Counted from the stretch's first letter, positions 48,499 through 57,284 are shown. The stretch is DNA of 64,000 bases from Candidatus Brachythrix odensensis (GCA_016714465.1 JADKDT010000005.1:186001-250000), one strand, 5' to 3'. The notes: generated by a model not told the origin, from the letters alone. Numbers and translations are program-made.

Positions 48499-48556
48499 GC
48501 AGGAGAAAGGGAGTACGGGAGATCAAATGTCGTCTCCCGTTCTCCCTTTCTCCTGC
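48499..48556. repeat. purine-rich GCAGGAGAAAGGGAG palindrome, copy 2
   Basis: Arms 48499-48522 and 48533-48556 pair over 24 bp with one mismatch. The left arm is purine-rich, the right pyrimidine-rich. It lies 75 nt past the VOC stop and 110 nt before the permease gene. Confidence 0.85.
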
Positions 48557-48665
48557 TAATTGCAGGCCCGAATCTGGGGGAGGCGTTTTGGCCGGGGAGC
48601 AGCCGACTTTGCAGGAGGCATGGCGCAAGCGCCGGGAGGTTTTGTCGCCCATACAATGAACGGTG

Positions 48666-49697
48666 ATGCTTCGCCTGCTTGTCCGCAAACTCCTGCGCAT
48701 GGCGGCGAGCCTGCTTGGCGTGACGCTGATCGTGTTCCTGCTGATGCGCGCCATCCCGGGCAACCCGTGGGCCAACTACGCCACCACGCCGAGGTTCACC
48801 CTCGGCGTGGCATCGGACACGGGCTTTCAGCGCGAACTGGTTCGCCGTTACGGGCTGGACTTGCCCGCCTGGAGGCAGTTCACCCGCTATGTTTTTGGCG
48901 ATGTGGACGATAACGGCGTCCTTTTCTGCGGTGCCGTGTGCGGGAACCTTGGGCCGTCGATCCAGCGCCGCGGACCGAGTGTGCAGCAGATCCTCTTCGA
49001 GGCTCCCGAAGACCGGACGGTCCTGGAGAGCCGCTTTGGGTATACCCTGCGGATGGTCTTGTTTGGGGCGTTGTTTGCCATCGGGCTGGGTGTGCCGCTT
49101 GGCGCCCTGAGCGCCACGCGTCCGCGATCCGCCCTCAGTCGCGTCATTTCCGTTGGACTGGCCGGGCTGGTCTCGGTCCCGAACTTCATCCTCGGCCTGA
49201 TCGCGATTCTGGTCCTCGGGGTGTGGTTGAGAGTCACAACCGTTGTTCCTGACTGGGGAAAACCCGGCAACTGGATAGCCCCGGTGATCGTTCTGGCGGC
49301 CGTGCCCATGGCCAGCATCGCCCGGGTGACCCATGCCGCGCTGGTCAACATCCTGAGCGAAGACTACGTCCGGACCGCGCGCGCCAAGGGCTTGTCGCGG
49401 GACAAGGTGATGATGCGGCACGTCTTCCGGCCCGCGCTCGCGCCGATCATCACCTTTCTGGGCCCGCTCTCGATGGAGATGCTGGCGGGTTCGCTCATCG
49501 TCGAGGGCCTGTATGGCTTCCCCGGTTTCGGGCGGTCATTCTTCACCGCCGTCCTGGAACTGGACTATCCGATGATCCTGGGCTTGACCGTGGTGTATGC
49601 GAGTGGAATCCTGATCATCAATCTGCTGGTCGAAGTCGCGTGTGAACTTATAGATCCCCGCCTCCGGGCCGGGCGACCTCAAAGGGCGCAGCAATGA
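48666..49697 (+). CDS. ABC transporter permease (DppB/OppB-like, long form)
   Basis: A 343-residue permease. The N-terminus VRKLLRMAASLLGVTLIVFLLMRAIPG is the usual OppB type; a longer than usual periplasmic loop (GFQRELVRRYGLDLPAWRQFTRYVFGD...) precedes the six-helix core. The EAA-like loop is YVRTARAKGLSRDKVMMRHVFRPALAPI (~240-267). It pairs with the next gene to form a peptide- or nickel-type importer core. A GTG three nucleotides earlier (48663) is possible; TACAAT at 48652-48657 would give a very short leader. No binding protein or ATPase is adjacent. Confidence 0.92.
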   Translation: MLRLLVRKLLRMAASLLGVTLIVFLLMRAIPGNPWANYATTPRFTLGVASDTGFQRELVRRYGLDLPAWRQFTRYVFGDVDDNGVLFCGAVCGNLGPSIQRRGPSVQQILFEAPEDRTVLESRFGYTLRMVLFGALFAIGLGVPLGALSATRPRSALSRVISVGLAGLVSVPNFILGLIAILVLGVWLRVTTVVPDWGKPGNWIAPVIVLAAVPMASIARVTHAALVNILSEDYVRTARAKGLSRDKVMMRHVFRPALAPIITFLGPLSMEMLAGSLIVEGLYGFPGFGRSFFTAVLELDYPMILGLTVVYASGILIINLLVEVACELIDPRLRAGRPQRAQQ

Positions 49698-50602
49698 GCC
49701 TCTTTCCGTGGCGGCGGGCGGCGCGATCCGGGCGGGTTTGGTTTGGTCTGGCGGTCATACTCGTCCTCTTCCTGGTGGCGGCTCTGACCCCCTGGATCTC
49801 ACCGCATGACCCCTACGCGTCCAGTTTCACTCAGTCGCGCCTGCCGCCGGCGTGGGTTCAGGGAGGTCCCGAGCCCGGAATGGCCGAGTTTCCTCTTGGC
49901 ACCGACCGCGCTGGCCGGGATATCCTGAGCCGGCTGATCCATGGCACCCGCACGGCGGTTGTGCTGGCGCTGACGGCCGTGTCTCTGGCGGCACTGATCG
50001 GCGCGCTGATGGGGCTGGTTGCCGGCTACATGGGCGGCGCGGCCGACACGTGGCTGACCTTTCTCTTCGACACCCTCCAGTCCCTACCGGGCATCATGTT
50101 CATGGTCATGATCGTCCTGATCTTTCGCGACGGCCTGGCCCCCACCTGGGTCAACGGCGTGCTCACCCTCGTGGTCGGGTTCGCCGCGGTGGGTTGGGTG
50201 AGCCTTGCACGCCTTGTCCGGGTGAGCACGCAGCAGATCAAGGTCCGCCCGTTTGTCGAGGCGGCGGTTTCACTGGGTGGATCGCCGTGGCATATTCTCA
50301 GCAGGCACCTTCTCCCCAACGTGTCGCACGTGATCGTGGTCTGGGTCATCAACACCATCCCCGCTGTGATCCTGCTGGAGGCGCTGCTCGGGTATGTCGG
50401 CATCGGGGTGACCCGGGCCGTCGACGGCGATGAATTCGGGATCGTGAGCTGGGGCGGCCTGATCTTCTCGGGCCGGTCATCGTTGAGTTTCAACCCGCTG
50501 ATGGTCATCGGACCATCGGTCGGGATCCTGCTGATGACGATGAGCTTTGTCCTGCTCGCCGATTCTCTGGGAGAGGGCCAGCGCCAGGGAGTCGAAATAT
50601 AG
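49694..50602 (+). CDS. ABC transporter permease (DppC/OppC-like)
   Basis: A 302-residue permease. PLGTDRAGRDILSRLIHGTRTAV (~74-96) is the family-specific loop; an EAA-type segment (KVRPFVEAAVSLGGSPWHILSRHLLPN) lies between helices; the end (GRSSLSFNPLMVIGPSVGILLMTMSFVLLADSL) is typical. Its ATG overlaps the stop of the upstream permease by 4 nt (ATGA), so they are translationally coupled. The ATPases and binding protein must be encoded elsewhere, so the cargo is unknown. Confidence 0.93.
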   Translation: MSLFPWRRAARSGRVWFGLAVILVLFLVAALTPWISPHDPYASSFTQSRLPPAWVQGGPEPGMAEFPLGTDRAGRDILSRLIHGTRTAVVLALTAVSLAALIGALMGLVAGYMGGAADTWLTFLFDTLQSLPGIMFMVMIVLIFRDGLAPTWVNGVLTLVVGFAAVGWVSLARLVRVSTQQIKVRPFVEAAVSLGGSPWHILSRHLLPNVSHVIVVWVINTIPAVILLEALLGYVGIGVTRAVDGDEFGIVSWGGLIFSGRSSLSFNPLMVIGPSVGILLMTMSFVLLADSLGEGQRQGVEI

Positions 50603-50636
50603 ACGCGGCACGGCAAACCGCGTGATGGAGGCGAAC

Positions 50637-51809
50637 ATGCATGACGCATCGGAGCGCGTTCGGGATGATGGAGCTTCGGCAAGCGGCCCGGATGTCTTCA
50701 AAGTCGCCGACCTGCTGGTCTCACGGTCGATCGCCACCCATGGCGATGAGATCGACCTGATCGCCTACTACGGCTCGCACGCCCAGGGGGTGGCCCGGGC
50801 AGGCTCGGATCTGGACATCTTCTACGTCCCGGCCGAGGGCAAGGATCCTCCGGTCGGCCGCACGGTCCTCATCGAGGGCCTGCTCTTCGACTTCTGGGCG
50901 ATTCGCTGGGAGACGCTGGAGGGTTTCGCCACCGGCCGGATCCGGGGCTGGTCGTTTGCCCCGGCCATCGTCCACCATGCCAAACCACTCTATGCCCGCA
51001 GCGACGTGCAGCGCGCCCGGCTCGATGCGCTCAAGCACAAGGTGCTCGATCTGCAGGCGCCCGAAGCCCGGCCCGGGATGATCCAGCGGGCCCTGGATGC
51101 GTTCAGCGCTGTCCTGGCCCATCTCGGCAACCTGCGCCTGGCGGTTGCGGGCGGCGACCCTGCCGATGTCCGGCATGCCGGTTGGAAGGTCATCCTCGCG
51201 GCCTGGGAATGCCTGGCCCTGGCGAATCAGGCGTTCTGCGATCAGGGCTGGGGCAAGCTGCTCGAGCAGATTCCCCGCCTGCGGACCAGGCCGGACAACC
51301 TCGAAGCGCTGATCACGACCATCAGCACCTCGGGCGATCCGGCCCGGATCGCCGGTGCAGCTGAGGAACTCGCGTTGGGCACCCGCCAGGTGCTGCGTGA
51401 CCTGCAGCAATCGCTCGGGGCGGAGCGGAGCGCCCAGGATGTGTTTGGCGGCGCGTATCCGGAGATCCACGACGGGCTCGGCAAGGTGCTCGCGGCCTGC
51501 GCTGGAGAGCGCGCGGTCGCCGCCAGCGCCACCGCCTGGTTTGCCCAGTTCGATTTGAGCCTGATGCTCAACAGCCTGCGGAGCGGAGCGAATGGTTGGG
51601 ATTTCAACCTCTACAGCGAGATTGCGCCGCTTTACCGGCAGCTCGGATTCCCCGACCTCATCCAGGCCACGGCGGGGGAGTTATCCGGGTTGGCTGAACA
51701 GACCCGTCTGCTCGATGCGCGCCTGCGCGCGTGGCTGCGCGCGCAGAACGTCGATCTGGGCGAGTTTGAGACGTTGGAGGCGTTCGAGCGGTCGTTGGCG
51801 GGCGGATGA
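50637..51809 (+). CDS. nucleotidyltransferase-fold (MNT/KNTase-like) protein
   Basis: A 390-residue protein. The N-terminal part has the polymerase-beta-like nucleotidyltransferase signature: YYGSHAQGVARAGSDLDIF (GS-x9-DxD; ~45-63), so two metal-binding Asp are present. The remainder is a long helical region (LRLAVAGGDPADVRHAGWKVILAAWECLALANQAF...) perhaps forming a HEPN-like or helical-bundle domain. It may transfer NMP to an antibiotic, tRNA or protein. The substrate is unknown. ATG at 50637 is used because TGGAGG precedes it at 5-6 nt; 50625 is an alternative. Confidence 0.78.
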   Translation: MHDASERVRDDGASASGPDVFKVADLLVSRSIATHGDEIDLIAYYGSHAQGVARAGSDLDIFYVPAEGKDPPVGRTVLIEGLLFDFWAIRWETLEGFATGRIRGWSFAPAIVHHAKPLYARSDVQRARLDALKHKVLDLQAPEARPGMIQRALDAFSAVLAHLGNLRLAVAGGDPADVRHAGWKVILAAWECLALANQAFCDQGWGKLLEQIPRLRTRPDNLEALITTISTSGDPARIAGAAEELALGTRQVLRDLQQSLGAERSAQDVFGGAYPEIHDGLGKVLAACAGERAVAASATAWFAQFDLSLMLNSLRSGANGWDFNLYSEIAPLYRQLGFPDLIQATAGELSGLAEQTRLLDARLRAWLRAQNVDLGEFETLEAFERSLAGG

Positions 51810-51822
51810 AATGAAACCTGCA

Positions 51823-51917
51823 TCTATCCGCAGATTACGCAGATTTGCGCCCATTTTTTTCCTTGTCCGTGCGGCGCAAGTCCAAATCCGCGGAAATCTG
51901 CGCAATCTGCGGATAGA
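51823..51917. repeat. CGCAGATTACGCAGATTT palindrome, copy 2
   Basis: Outer arms 51823-51846 and 51894-51917 pair over 24 bp with one mismatch or G:U (TCTATCCGCAGATTACGC left). The inner part is partly paired. It starts 13 nt after the nucleotidyltransferase stop. The outer theme matches copy 1 at 37977-38046. Confidence 0.85.
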
Positions 51918-51977
51918 TCCCGTATTTCATGGGCGCCGATATGTCATGGTTTCATGTAGACTGGCTGACCTCGCCCC

Positions 51978-52589
51978 ATGCAAGACACAACGAAACAATC
52001 TCATCCATCCGGCGCGCTCCCCGACGGCTATCACGAAGTCCTCTATTGGCGGGTGACAGACAAGCCCGTGCGCGTCATCGTGCTGCAGGCCGTGGGTGTG
52101 CTCCTGCTGCTCGTTTTTGGAGTGATCTTCTTCAGCATCGCCGGCAGCCTGGGCCGAATGCCGACGCAGGGCAACATTGGCCCGCTTGAAATCGGCCTGA
52201 TGCTCGTTGCCATCCTGTTGACCTTTGTCCTGCATGAGGCCACCCACGGCCTGGTTATGCGCGCGCTCGGGGCGCGGCCGCAATACGGCATCCTGTGGAA
52301 GAGCGCGATGTTGTATGCCACCTCGCCCGGGTTTTCGTATCGCCGAAACAGCTACATCGTCATCAGCCTGGCGCCTCTGGTCGTCCTCAGCGCCCTGGTT
52401 GTGCTGGGGATGTGGCTGATGCAGGGCACGCTCTGGGTGGCGGTCCTGGCCGTGTGCGGCGCCTTCAACGCGGCCGGCGCGATCGGCGATGTGTGGATCA
52501 GCACGATCGTGTTGCGTTATGCGCCGACCGCCCGGATCGTCGACGAGCGCGACGGGATTCGCGTGTATTTGCCCGGGCCGGCGGCCTAA
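51978..52589 (+). CDS. DUF3267 membrane metalloprotease-like protein
   Basis: A 203-residue membrane protein with four predicted helices. The zinc-protease-like motif HEATH (in VLHEATHGLVMRALGARPQYG, about residue 80) is in a transmembrane helix, as in the DUF3267/YcxB-style family with HExxH. A second polar segment GAIGDVWIST (~170) is common near the end. Proteolytic activity is not proven. It is convergent with the META lipoprotein: the plus-strand TAA (52587-52589) overlaps the minus-strand stop (52586-52588). Confidence 0.8.
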   Translation: MQDTTKQSHPSGALPDGYHEVLYWRVTDKPVRVIVLQAVGVLLLLVFGVIFFSIAGSLGRMPTQGNIGPLEIGLMLVAILLTFVLHEATHGLVMRALGARPQYGILWKSAMLYATSPGFSYRRNSYIVISLAPLVVLSALVVLGMWLMQGTLWVAVLAVCGAFNAAGAIGDVWISTIVLRYAPTARIVDERDGIRVYLPGPAA

Positions 52590-53866
52590 CGCAGAATCTC
52601 GACCAATCCGCCGTTGTGCTTGAACGTGCGCGTCATGGGGATCGTCGGAACCGCGCTCGTCGGCTCGCCTGGCTTGCGGACGAGCATGCCAACGCTCAGG
52701 GTGCCGGACTGGATCGCCAGGGAGGTGACCGTGACCCGGTCGCCGAGCAGCATCGCCGCGCTTGCCTTTGGCACGCCCTTCTCGTTGATGACCGAGGCGA
52801 GATAGACAAAGGTTCCGCTCCCGCCTCGGCTGACGACCAGGACGACGACCGCATCCTCATCGCCGTCGCCGTCGAGATCGCCAAAGGCGCGCTCCTGGCT
52901 CAGCTCAACCCGGTTCTTCGAGGCGGAACCCGGCGCGGCCGGCTCCTCGAATACGCCGTCCTTGAGGCGCGCCGCGGGCGCTGACAGGCCTTCGACTGGA
53001 TACTCAGCGTTGGGCAGCCCCGCCCACAGAGCCGCGACCGCCGTTGGGACGGGAGCCGGCGTTTCCGCGGGCGCGCCCGGGGCGGCCCGCACAAAGCTAA
53101 CCGCCAGCGCGCCGTCGGCGGTCCGAAGCTCGAGCCGATCGCCGTCGATGCGATACGTCGCGGCGGACTCGAGCGCCTTCAGATACTGCGCTTCCTGAGC
53201 CATCAATCCGGTTGGCTCGGGGCAGGCCTTCTTGGTGCCGGCGGGCGCGTTGATGTTGATCTTGCCGGCGGCCGCCTCAAACCCAGCCATGTAATTGTTG
53301 CAGCCAGCCGAGCCGGTCAGACGCGCGTCGGCGCCGAAGTTGGCGCTCAGCGCGGCGCCAAAGCCGACACTCACGACCGCCTGGTTGCCGTTGTTGATTC
53401 CCGTGGCGAGCCAGGCCGTGCCGCCCAGTGTGTCACTCTGCCTGGTGAATACAGCCAACAGCCCGCCGGCGGCATCGAGAAGTGTCAGCGTCTTGCCATC
53501 GCTGCTGTAACCGGCCGCCTTGACGAGGGCCGAGGTGTAGGCCGTCGCCCGCCGCATGATCGGTTCGGGGCAGGCCATCATCGTCGAGACCAGGTTCTTG
53601 TCGACGGTGATCTTTCCGGCGTTGAGCGTATACGCGCCGCCATAGCTGTTGCAGCCATCGCTACCGCCCAGCCGGGCGTCTTCGAGGTTCAGGGTGATGG
53701 CGGGGCCGGTGTCGGTCTGACCAGGCAGTTGGGTGAGCGACCAGCGCGTGCCGGTCAGCGGAACTGGCGGAACGGCGGGACCGGCACCCGGGGCGACGCC
53801 GCATCCGGCGGTCAGAAGCCCAAGCATGAGCGGCAATGCCGCGGCAAATCTCTTGTGTGTGTTCAT
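52586..53866 (-). CDS. lipoprotein with two META (HslJ-like) domains
   Basis: A 426-residue exported lipoprotein. A signal peptide (KRFAAALPLMLGLLTAGC) ends in the lipobox Cys at about 20. Two META domains (about 40-130 and 150-245) each have the GxxGCNxYxGxY-like core: GSDGCNSYGGAYTL and GSAGCNNYMAGFEA. A Pro-rich linker and a third domain (DGDGDEDAVVVLVVSRGGSGTF; EF-hand-like DxDxDxD) follow. META domains occur in heat-shock and protease-inhibitor-like proteins. The role is unknown. ATG at 53866 has AGGAGAT about 7 nt upstream; an upstream in-frame Met at 53884 is less likely. Confidence 0.86.
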   Translation of the reverse strand: MNTHKRFAAALPLMLGLLTAGCGVAPGAGPAVPPVPLTGTRWSLTQLPGQTDTGPAITLNLEDARLGGSDGCNSYGGAYTLNAGKITVDKNLVSTMMACPEPIMRRATAYTSALVKAAGYSSDGKTLTLLDAAGGLLAVFTRQSDTLGGTAWLATGINNGNQAVVSVGFGAALSANFGADARLTGSAGCNNYMAGFEAAAGKININAPAGTKKACPEPTGLMAQEAQYLKALESAATYRIDGDRLELRTADGALAVSFVRAAPGAPAETPAPVPTAVAALWAGLPNAEYPVEGLSAPAARLKDGVFEEPAAPGSASKNRVELSQERAFGDLDGDGDEDAVVVLVVSRGGSGTFVYLASVINEKGVPKASAAMLLGDRVTVTSLAIQSGTLSVGMLVRKPGEPTSAVPTIPMTRTFKHNGGLVEILR

Positions 53867-53988
53867 ATCTCCTCTTTTTTGCAATGATTCAGTCCGTCAT
53901 CCTACTCCCCGGACGCCGACTTTGCCTGACGGCAGGCTGACGGCGGGTTGACAGTCAGCCCGCGCGAATGGCGCATATGATTGCGGCC

Positions 53989-55770
53989 ATGAATTCCAAA
54001 GGCTCCCGCGCGATTTTCGGTCTGCTGGTCGGCGTCGCTGTGCTGATCGTGGTCGTGGTGGTCGGTCTGCGCGCCGTCGGCGGCCTGCTGGATGGCGGCA
54101 ACGCCAACTTCAGCAAGCCCCAGAACGCGGTCGAGATCAGCGTCGTCTACGCCCCCGAGCTCGATCTATATATGCGGGATGTCATCACCGACTTCAACCG
54201 CAGCTATGCCCAGGGCCGCAACCCCGTCACGGGCAAAGAACTGGCCCGCGGCGAGAAGCCAATCTGGGTGAGCGGCGGGCCGGCCTCATCGGGGACCGTC
54301 GCCCAGGGCATCATCAACGCCGTCATCGCGCCCAACAACGCCAACGTCGAACGGCCAACCCTGTTCGCGCCCTCGGTCCGGCACTGGCTGGCCCTGGTCA
54401 ACTATCAGACCGGCCAATCCGTCTTCGATGTCAACGGCGCGCCGGCCACCGCCGTCGCCCCGGTCGTCATGGCGATCTGGGAGTCGCGCCTCGAAGCGAT
54501 CAAGGCCCGCAACCCGGGCAAGGAGATCGGCTGGCAGGAGCTCTTTCAGGTCATCAACTCGCCCAATGGCTGGCGCGACTATGGCTTGAGCGGGCGCCAG
54601 GCGGTCTACTACGGGCACACCGATCCGTTTGTGTCCTCGACCGCGCTGTCGACCTTGATGGCCGAGTTCTACGCCAGCGCGCGCTACAACGCCGGAAATG
54701 TCAGCGCGAGCAAGCTCACCCTTGATCAGGCCAACGATCCCAAGGTGCTCGAGGGCGTGCGCCAGTTCGAGCGGCTGATCAAGCACTACTCGGCCCGCAC
54801 GACCGAGTTCAAGGAATACATCGCCCAGGGCCCCGAGTATCTGGACTTCGTGGCGCTCGAAGAGAACGATCTGATCTTCATCAACCAGGGCAAGACCCAG
54901 GCCAAGCCGACCGAGAAGCTCGTGGCCCTGTATCCCAAGGAAGGGACCTTCGTCCACGACCACCCCTTCGCGGTGCCCAACGCAAACTGGGTGACCGACG
55001 AGCAGCGCGCGGCGGCGAAGGTCTTTACCGAATTCAACCTGACCAGGGACGTCCAGCTCAAGGTCCTCGAGAATGGCTTCCGCCCGGCCAATCCGCAGGT
55101 GCCGATCGGCTATCCGATCACGGCCGAGAACGGGGTCGATCCCAGTCAGCCCAAGACGCTCTTGCCGGTGCCCGATCCGGCCGTCCTCGCGACGGTCCAG
55201 AATTCCTGGCAACTGGTCAAGAAGCAGGCCAGCGTGGTGCTGCTGGTCGACACCTCCGGGTCGATGGGCGAGAGCGACAAGATCGGCCAGGCCCGCGGGG
55301 CGGCCAAGGTCTTTTTGGATGATCAGGGCGGCAAGAACAATATTTCGCTGGTCGAGTTCAACACCACGGTCCGGACGCTGGTGCCCATGGCGAGCCTCGA
55401 ACAGAACCGGGGCGATCTGAACACCCGCATCGACGGGCTGCGCGCCAGCGGCAACACCGCCCTCTACGACGCGCTATTGGCCTCGATCGAGCAGTTGCAG
55501 AAGAACTCAGACAGCAATCGCATCCAGGCCATCGTGCTGCTGTCGGATGGGCAGGACACCTCGAGCAAGGCCACCGTCAACGATGTCGTGCGGGCCATCC
55601 AGGTCGCCCGGAATGGCAAGGCCCCGATTTTGGTGATCCCGGTCGCGTATGGCAAGGATGCCGACATCAACGCCCTCAACGCGATCGCCCGGGCCAGCGA
55701 CACCAAGGTCCAGGCAGGCGACGCGAACACCATCAAGCGGCTGCTGGAAGTGATTGGGAGTTACTTTTAG
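53989..55770 (+). CDS. membrane-anchored substrate-binding-like protein with C-terminal VWA domain
   Basis: A 593-residue protein. An N-terminal membrane anchor (AIFGLLVGVAVLIVVVVVGLRAV) precedes an extracellular domain resembling ABC-type solute-binding folds (ISVVYAPELDLYMRDVITDFNRSYA, WVSGGPASSGTVAQGIINAVIAPNN). The C-terminal von Willebrand A domain has the MIDAS motif DTSGSMG (~420) and SLVEFNTTVRTLVPM, with the other MIDAS residues in GNTALYDAL and LLSDGQDTSS. It likely binds a metal-dependent protein or peptide ligand. Three in-frame ATGs exist (53968, 53977, 53989); 53989 is preferred because the membrane anchor follows closely, but this is not firm. Confidence 0.85.
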   Translation: MNSKGSRAIFGLLVGVAVLIVVVVVGLRAVGGLLDGGNANFSKPQNAVEISVVYAPELDLYMRDVITDFNRSYAQGRNPVTGKELARGEKPIWVSGGPASSGTVAQGIINAVIAPNNANVERPTLFAPSVRHWLALVNYQTGQSVFDVNGAPATAVAPVVMAIWESRLEAIKARNPGKEIGWQELFQVINSPNGWRDYGLSGRQAVYYGHTDPFVSSTALSTLMAEFYASARYNAGNVSASKLTLDQANDPKVLEGVRQFERLIKHYSARTTEFKEYIAQGPEYLDFVALEENDLIFINQGKTQAKPTEKLVALYPKEGTFVHDHPFAVPNANWVTDEQRAAAKVFTEFNLTRDVQLKVLENGFRPANPQVPIGYPITAENGVDPSQPKTLLPVPDPAVLATVQNSWQLVKKQASVVLLVDTSGSMGESDKIGQARGAAKVFLDDQGGKNNISLVEFNTTVRTLVPMASLEQNRGDLNTRIDGLRASGNTALYDALLASIEQLQKNSDSNRIQAIVLLSDGQDTSSKATVNDVVRAIQVARNGKAPILVIPVAYGKDADINALNAIARASDTKVQAGDANTIKRLLEVIGSYF

Positions 55771-55771
55771 G

Positions 55772-55820
55772 TTTCGAGAATCGATGCCCCGTGCTCCGCA
55801 CGGGGCATCGATTCTCGAAA
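55772..55820. repeat. 23-bp hairpin with TCC loop after the VWA gene
   Basis: Arms 55772-55794 and 55798-55820 are perfect complements, TTTCGAGAATCGATGCCCCG inward. It starts 1 nt after the stop codon. It shares the TTTCGAGA outer arm with the copy at 32726 and the GATNNCCCC core type with others. Confidence 0.9.
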
Positions 55821-55849
55821 ACAACCTCGTGCCATAATCAGCGGCAAGC

Positions 55850-56668
55850 ATGATCGCCGCAATTGACTTTGGCCTGACCAACACCGATATCGCATACGCC
55901 CCCGCCGCGGGCGAAGCACCACGCACGATCTTTATCACCAGCGAGCACAAGGTCGACGGGCACGCCTTCGCCCACGCCCTGCGCGCGACCGGCCATTCGC
56001 CGGCCGACTTCACCCGGGTCGCCATCACCGGCGGGCAACATCGCCGCCTGCCCGACGCCATCGGCGTGGCCGACGTGATCAAGGTCAATGAGGTCGAGGC
56101 GATCGGGAAGGGCGGTCTGGCGCTCTCCAACCTGGACGAGGCCCTGGTTGTCAGCGCCGGCTCGGGCACCGCCTGTGTCGCCGCGCGCCGCGGCGCCTTC
56201 GCTCACGCGACCGGCAGCGCGGTCGGTGGCGGCACATTTGTCGGCCTGGCCAAGCTTCTGCTCGGGGTTGCCGATCCGCAGGCCATTGACGTGCTGGCCA
56301 GGGCCGGCGACGCCAACGCCGTCGACACGACCCTGATCGAGGCCGTGGGCGGGCAGATCGGCAAACTCCCCGCTGACGCCAACGCGGTCAACTTTGGCAA
56401 GATCGAGCGCATGGGCACGCTTCCGCGCCGGGAAGACATCGCCGCCGGCCTGGCCCGCATGATCGGACAGACCATCGCCGTCATCGCCATCAACGCCGCC
56501 CGGGCCGAAGGGCTCGACAAGGTCGTCTTTATCGGGCGCCTGATGGAGCTTGGCTCCGTGCGTCAGACGATTCTGGACGTCGCCCGCTTCTACGCCATGA
56601 CCGATCGCTTCGTTCTCCCGCCCAAGCCTGGCTTTGGGACCGTCATTGGCGCGTTCTCGATGCTGTAG
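55850..56668 (+). CDS. type II pantothenate kinase-like protein
   Basis: A 272-residue protein of the ASKHA fold. IDFGLTNTDIAYA (~5-17) is the phosphate-1 motif; a TGGQHRRLP segment (~59-67) is followed by the NEVEAIGKGG catalytic-Glu region typical of type II PanK, and VVSAGSGTACVAA (~98-110) is the adenosine/phosphate-2 loop. It phosphorylates pantothenate to start CoA synthesis, without feedback inhibition in this type. CATAAT lies at 55833-55838, 11 nt before the ATG. The pseudouridine synthase follows 12 nt later. Confidence 0.82.
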   Translation: MIAAIDFGLTNTDIAYAPAAGEAPRTIFITSEHKVDGHAFAHALRATGHSPADFTRVAITGGQHRRLPDAIGVADVIKVNEVEAIGKGGLALSNLDEALVVSAGSGTACVAARRGAFAHATGSAVGGGTFVGLAKLLLGVADPQAIDVLARAGDANAVDTTLIEAVGGQIGKLPADANAVNFGKIERMGTLPRREDIAAGLARMIGQTIAVIAINAARAEGLDKVVFIGRLMELGSVRQTILDVARFYAMTDRFVLPPKPGFGTVIGAFSML

Positions 56669-56680
56669 GGACCGGCCGTC

Positions 56681-57259
56681 ATGCTGATCGCCCTGAACAA
56701 GCCGTACGGCGTGCTGTCGTCGTTCACCCACGAGTCGCAGTCGGCCAGCGACGCCGGCAAGCGCACCCTGAGCGAGTTTGGCCTGCCAGCAGGCGTCTAT
56801 GCCGCGGGCCGCCTCGACTACGACAGTGAGGGCCTGCTCCTGCTCTCGGATGAGGGCGCGCTGATCCATCGCCTGACCGATCCGCGCCACAAGCTGCCCA
56901 AGATCTACTGGGCTCAGATCGAAGGCGTGCCGACTGAACCGGCCCTGGCCGCGCTGCGGCGCGGACTGAAGATTCAAGACTATGTCACCCAGCCATGCGA
57001 GGCGCGCGCGCTGCCCGAGCCGCCGGCGGTTCCCGAGCGGAGCAAGCCCGTCACCCCAAAGGGACCAACGGCCTGGCTCGAGATTGTGCTGCGCGAGGGC
57101 AAGAAGCGCCAGGTCCGGCATATGACCGCCGCCGTTGGTCTGCCGACCCTGCGCCTGCTGCGGGTGGCCATTGGCGGGGTCAGGCTGGGCGACCTTGCCC
57201 TTGGGAAGTGGCGGCAGGTGTCGGTGGCCGAGGCGTTCAGGGATATCGAACATCGATGA
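56681..57259 (+). CDS. RsuA/RluE-type pseudouridine synthase
   Basis: A 192-residue pseudouridine synthase. The GRLDYDSEGLLLLS motif (~43-56) carries the catalytic Asp in RLDYDSEG, preceded by NKPYGVLSS (~5-13). LPKIYWAQIEG and LREGKKRQVRHM (~127-138) complete the family pattern. The length without an S4 domain fits RluE (23S rRNA U2457), but other RsuA-group rRNA sites are possible. It is co-transcribed with PanK. Its TGA stop (57257-57259) lies in a small CATCGAT inverted repeat. Confidence 0.88.
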   Translation: MLIALNKPYGVLSSFTHESQSASDAGKRTLSEFGLPAGVYAAGRLDYDSEGLLLLSDEGALIHRLTDPRHKLPKIYWAQIEGVPTEPALAALRRGLKIQDYVTQPCEARALPEPPAVPERSKPVTPKGPTAWLEIVLREGKKRQVRHMTAAVGLPTLRLLRVAIGGVRLGDLALGKWRQVSVAEAFRDIEHR

Positions 57260-57284
57260 ACAGGATGGACAGGATGATCGATGT
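57250..57284. repeat. ACATCGAT inverted repeat around AACAGGATGGACAGGATG
   Basis: Arms ACATCGAT (57250-57257) and ATCGATGT (57277-57284) surround a tandem-like GAACAGGATGGACAGGATG sequence. It overlaps the end of the pseudouridine synthase gene, including its stop codon. Confidence 0.65.

Noticed and set aside
53948..53981. TTGACA and TATGAT upstream of the VWA gene as a promoter
   Set aside because: The spacing between the two (22 nt) is too long for sigma70, so this pair was not listed.
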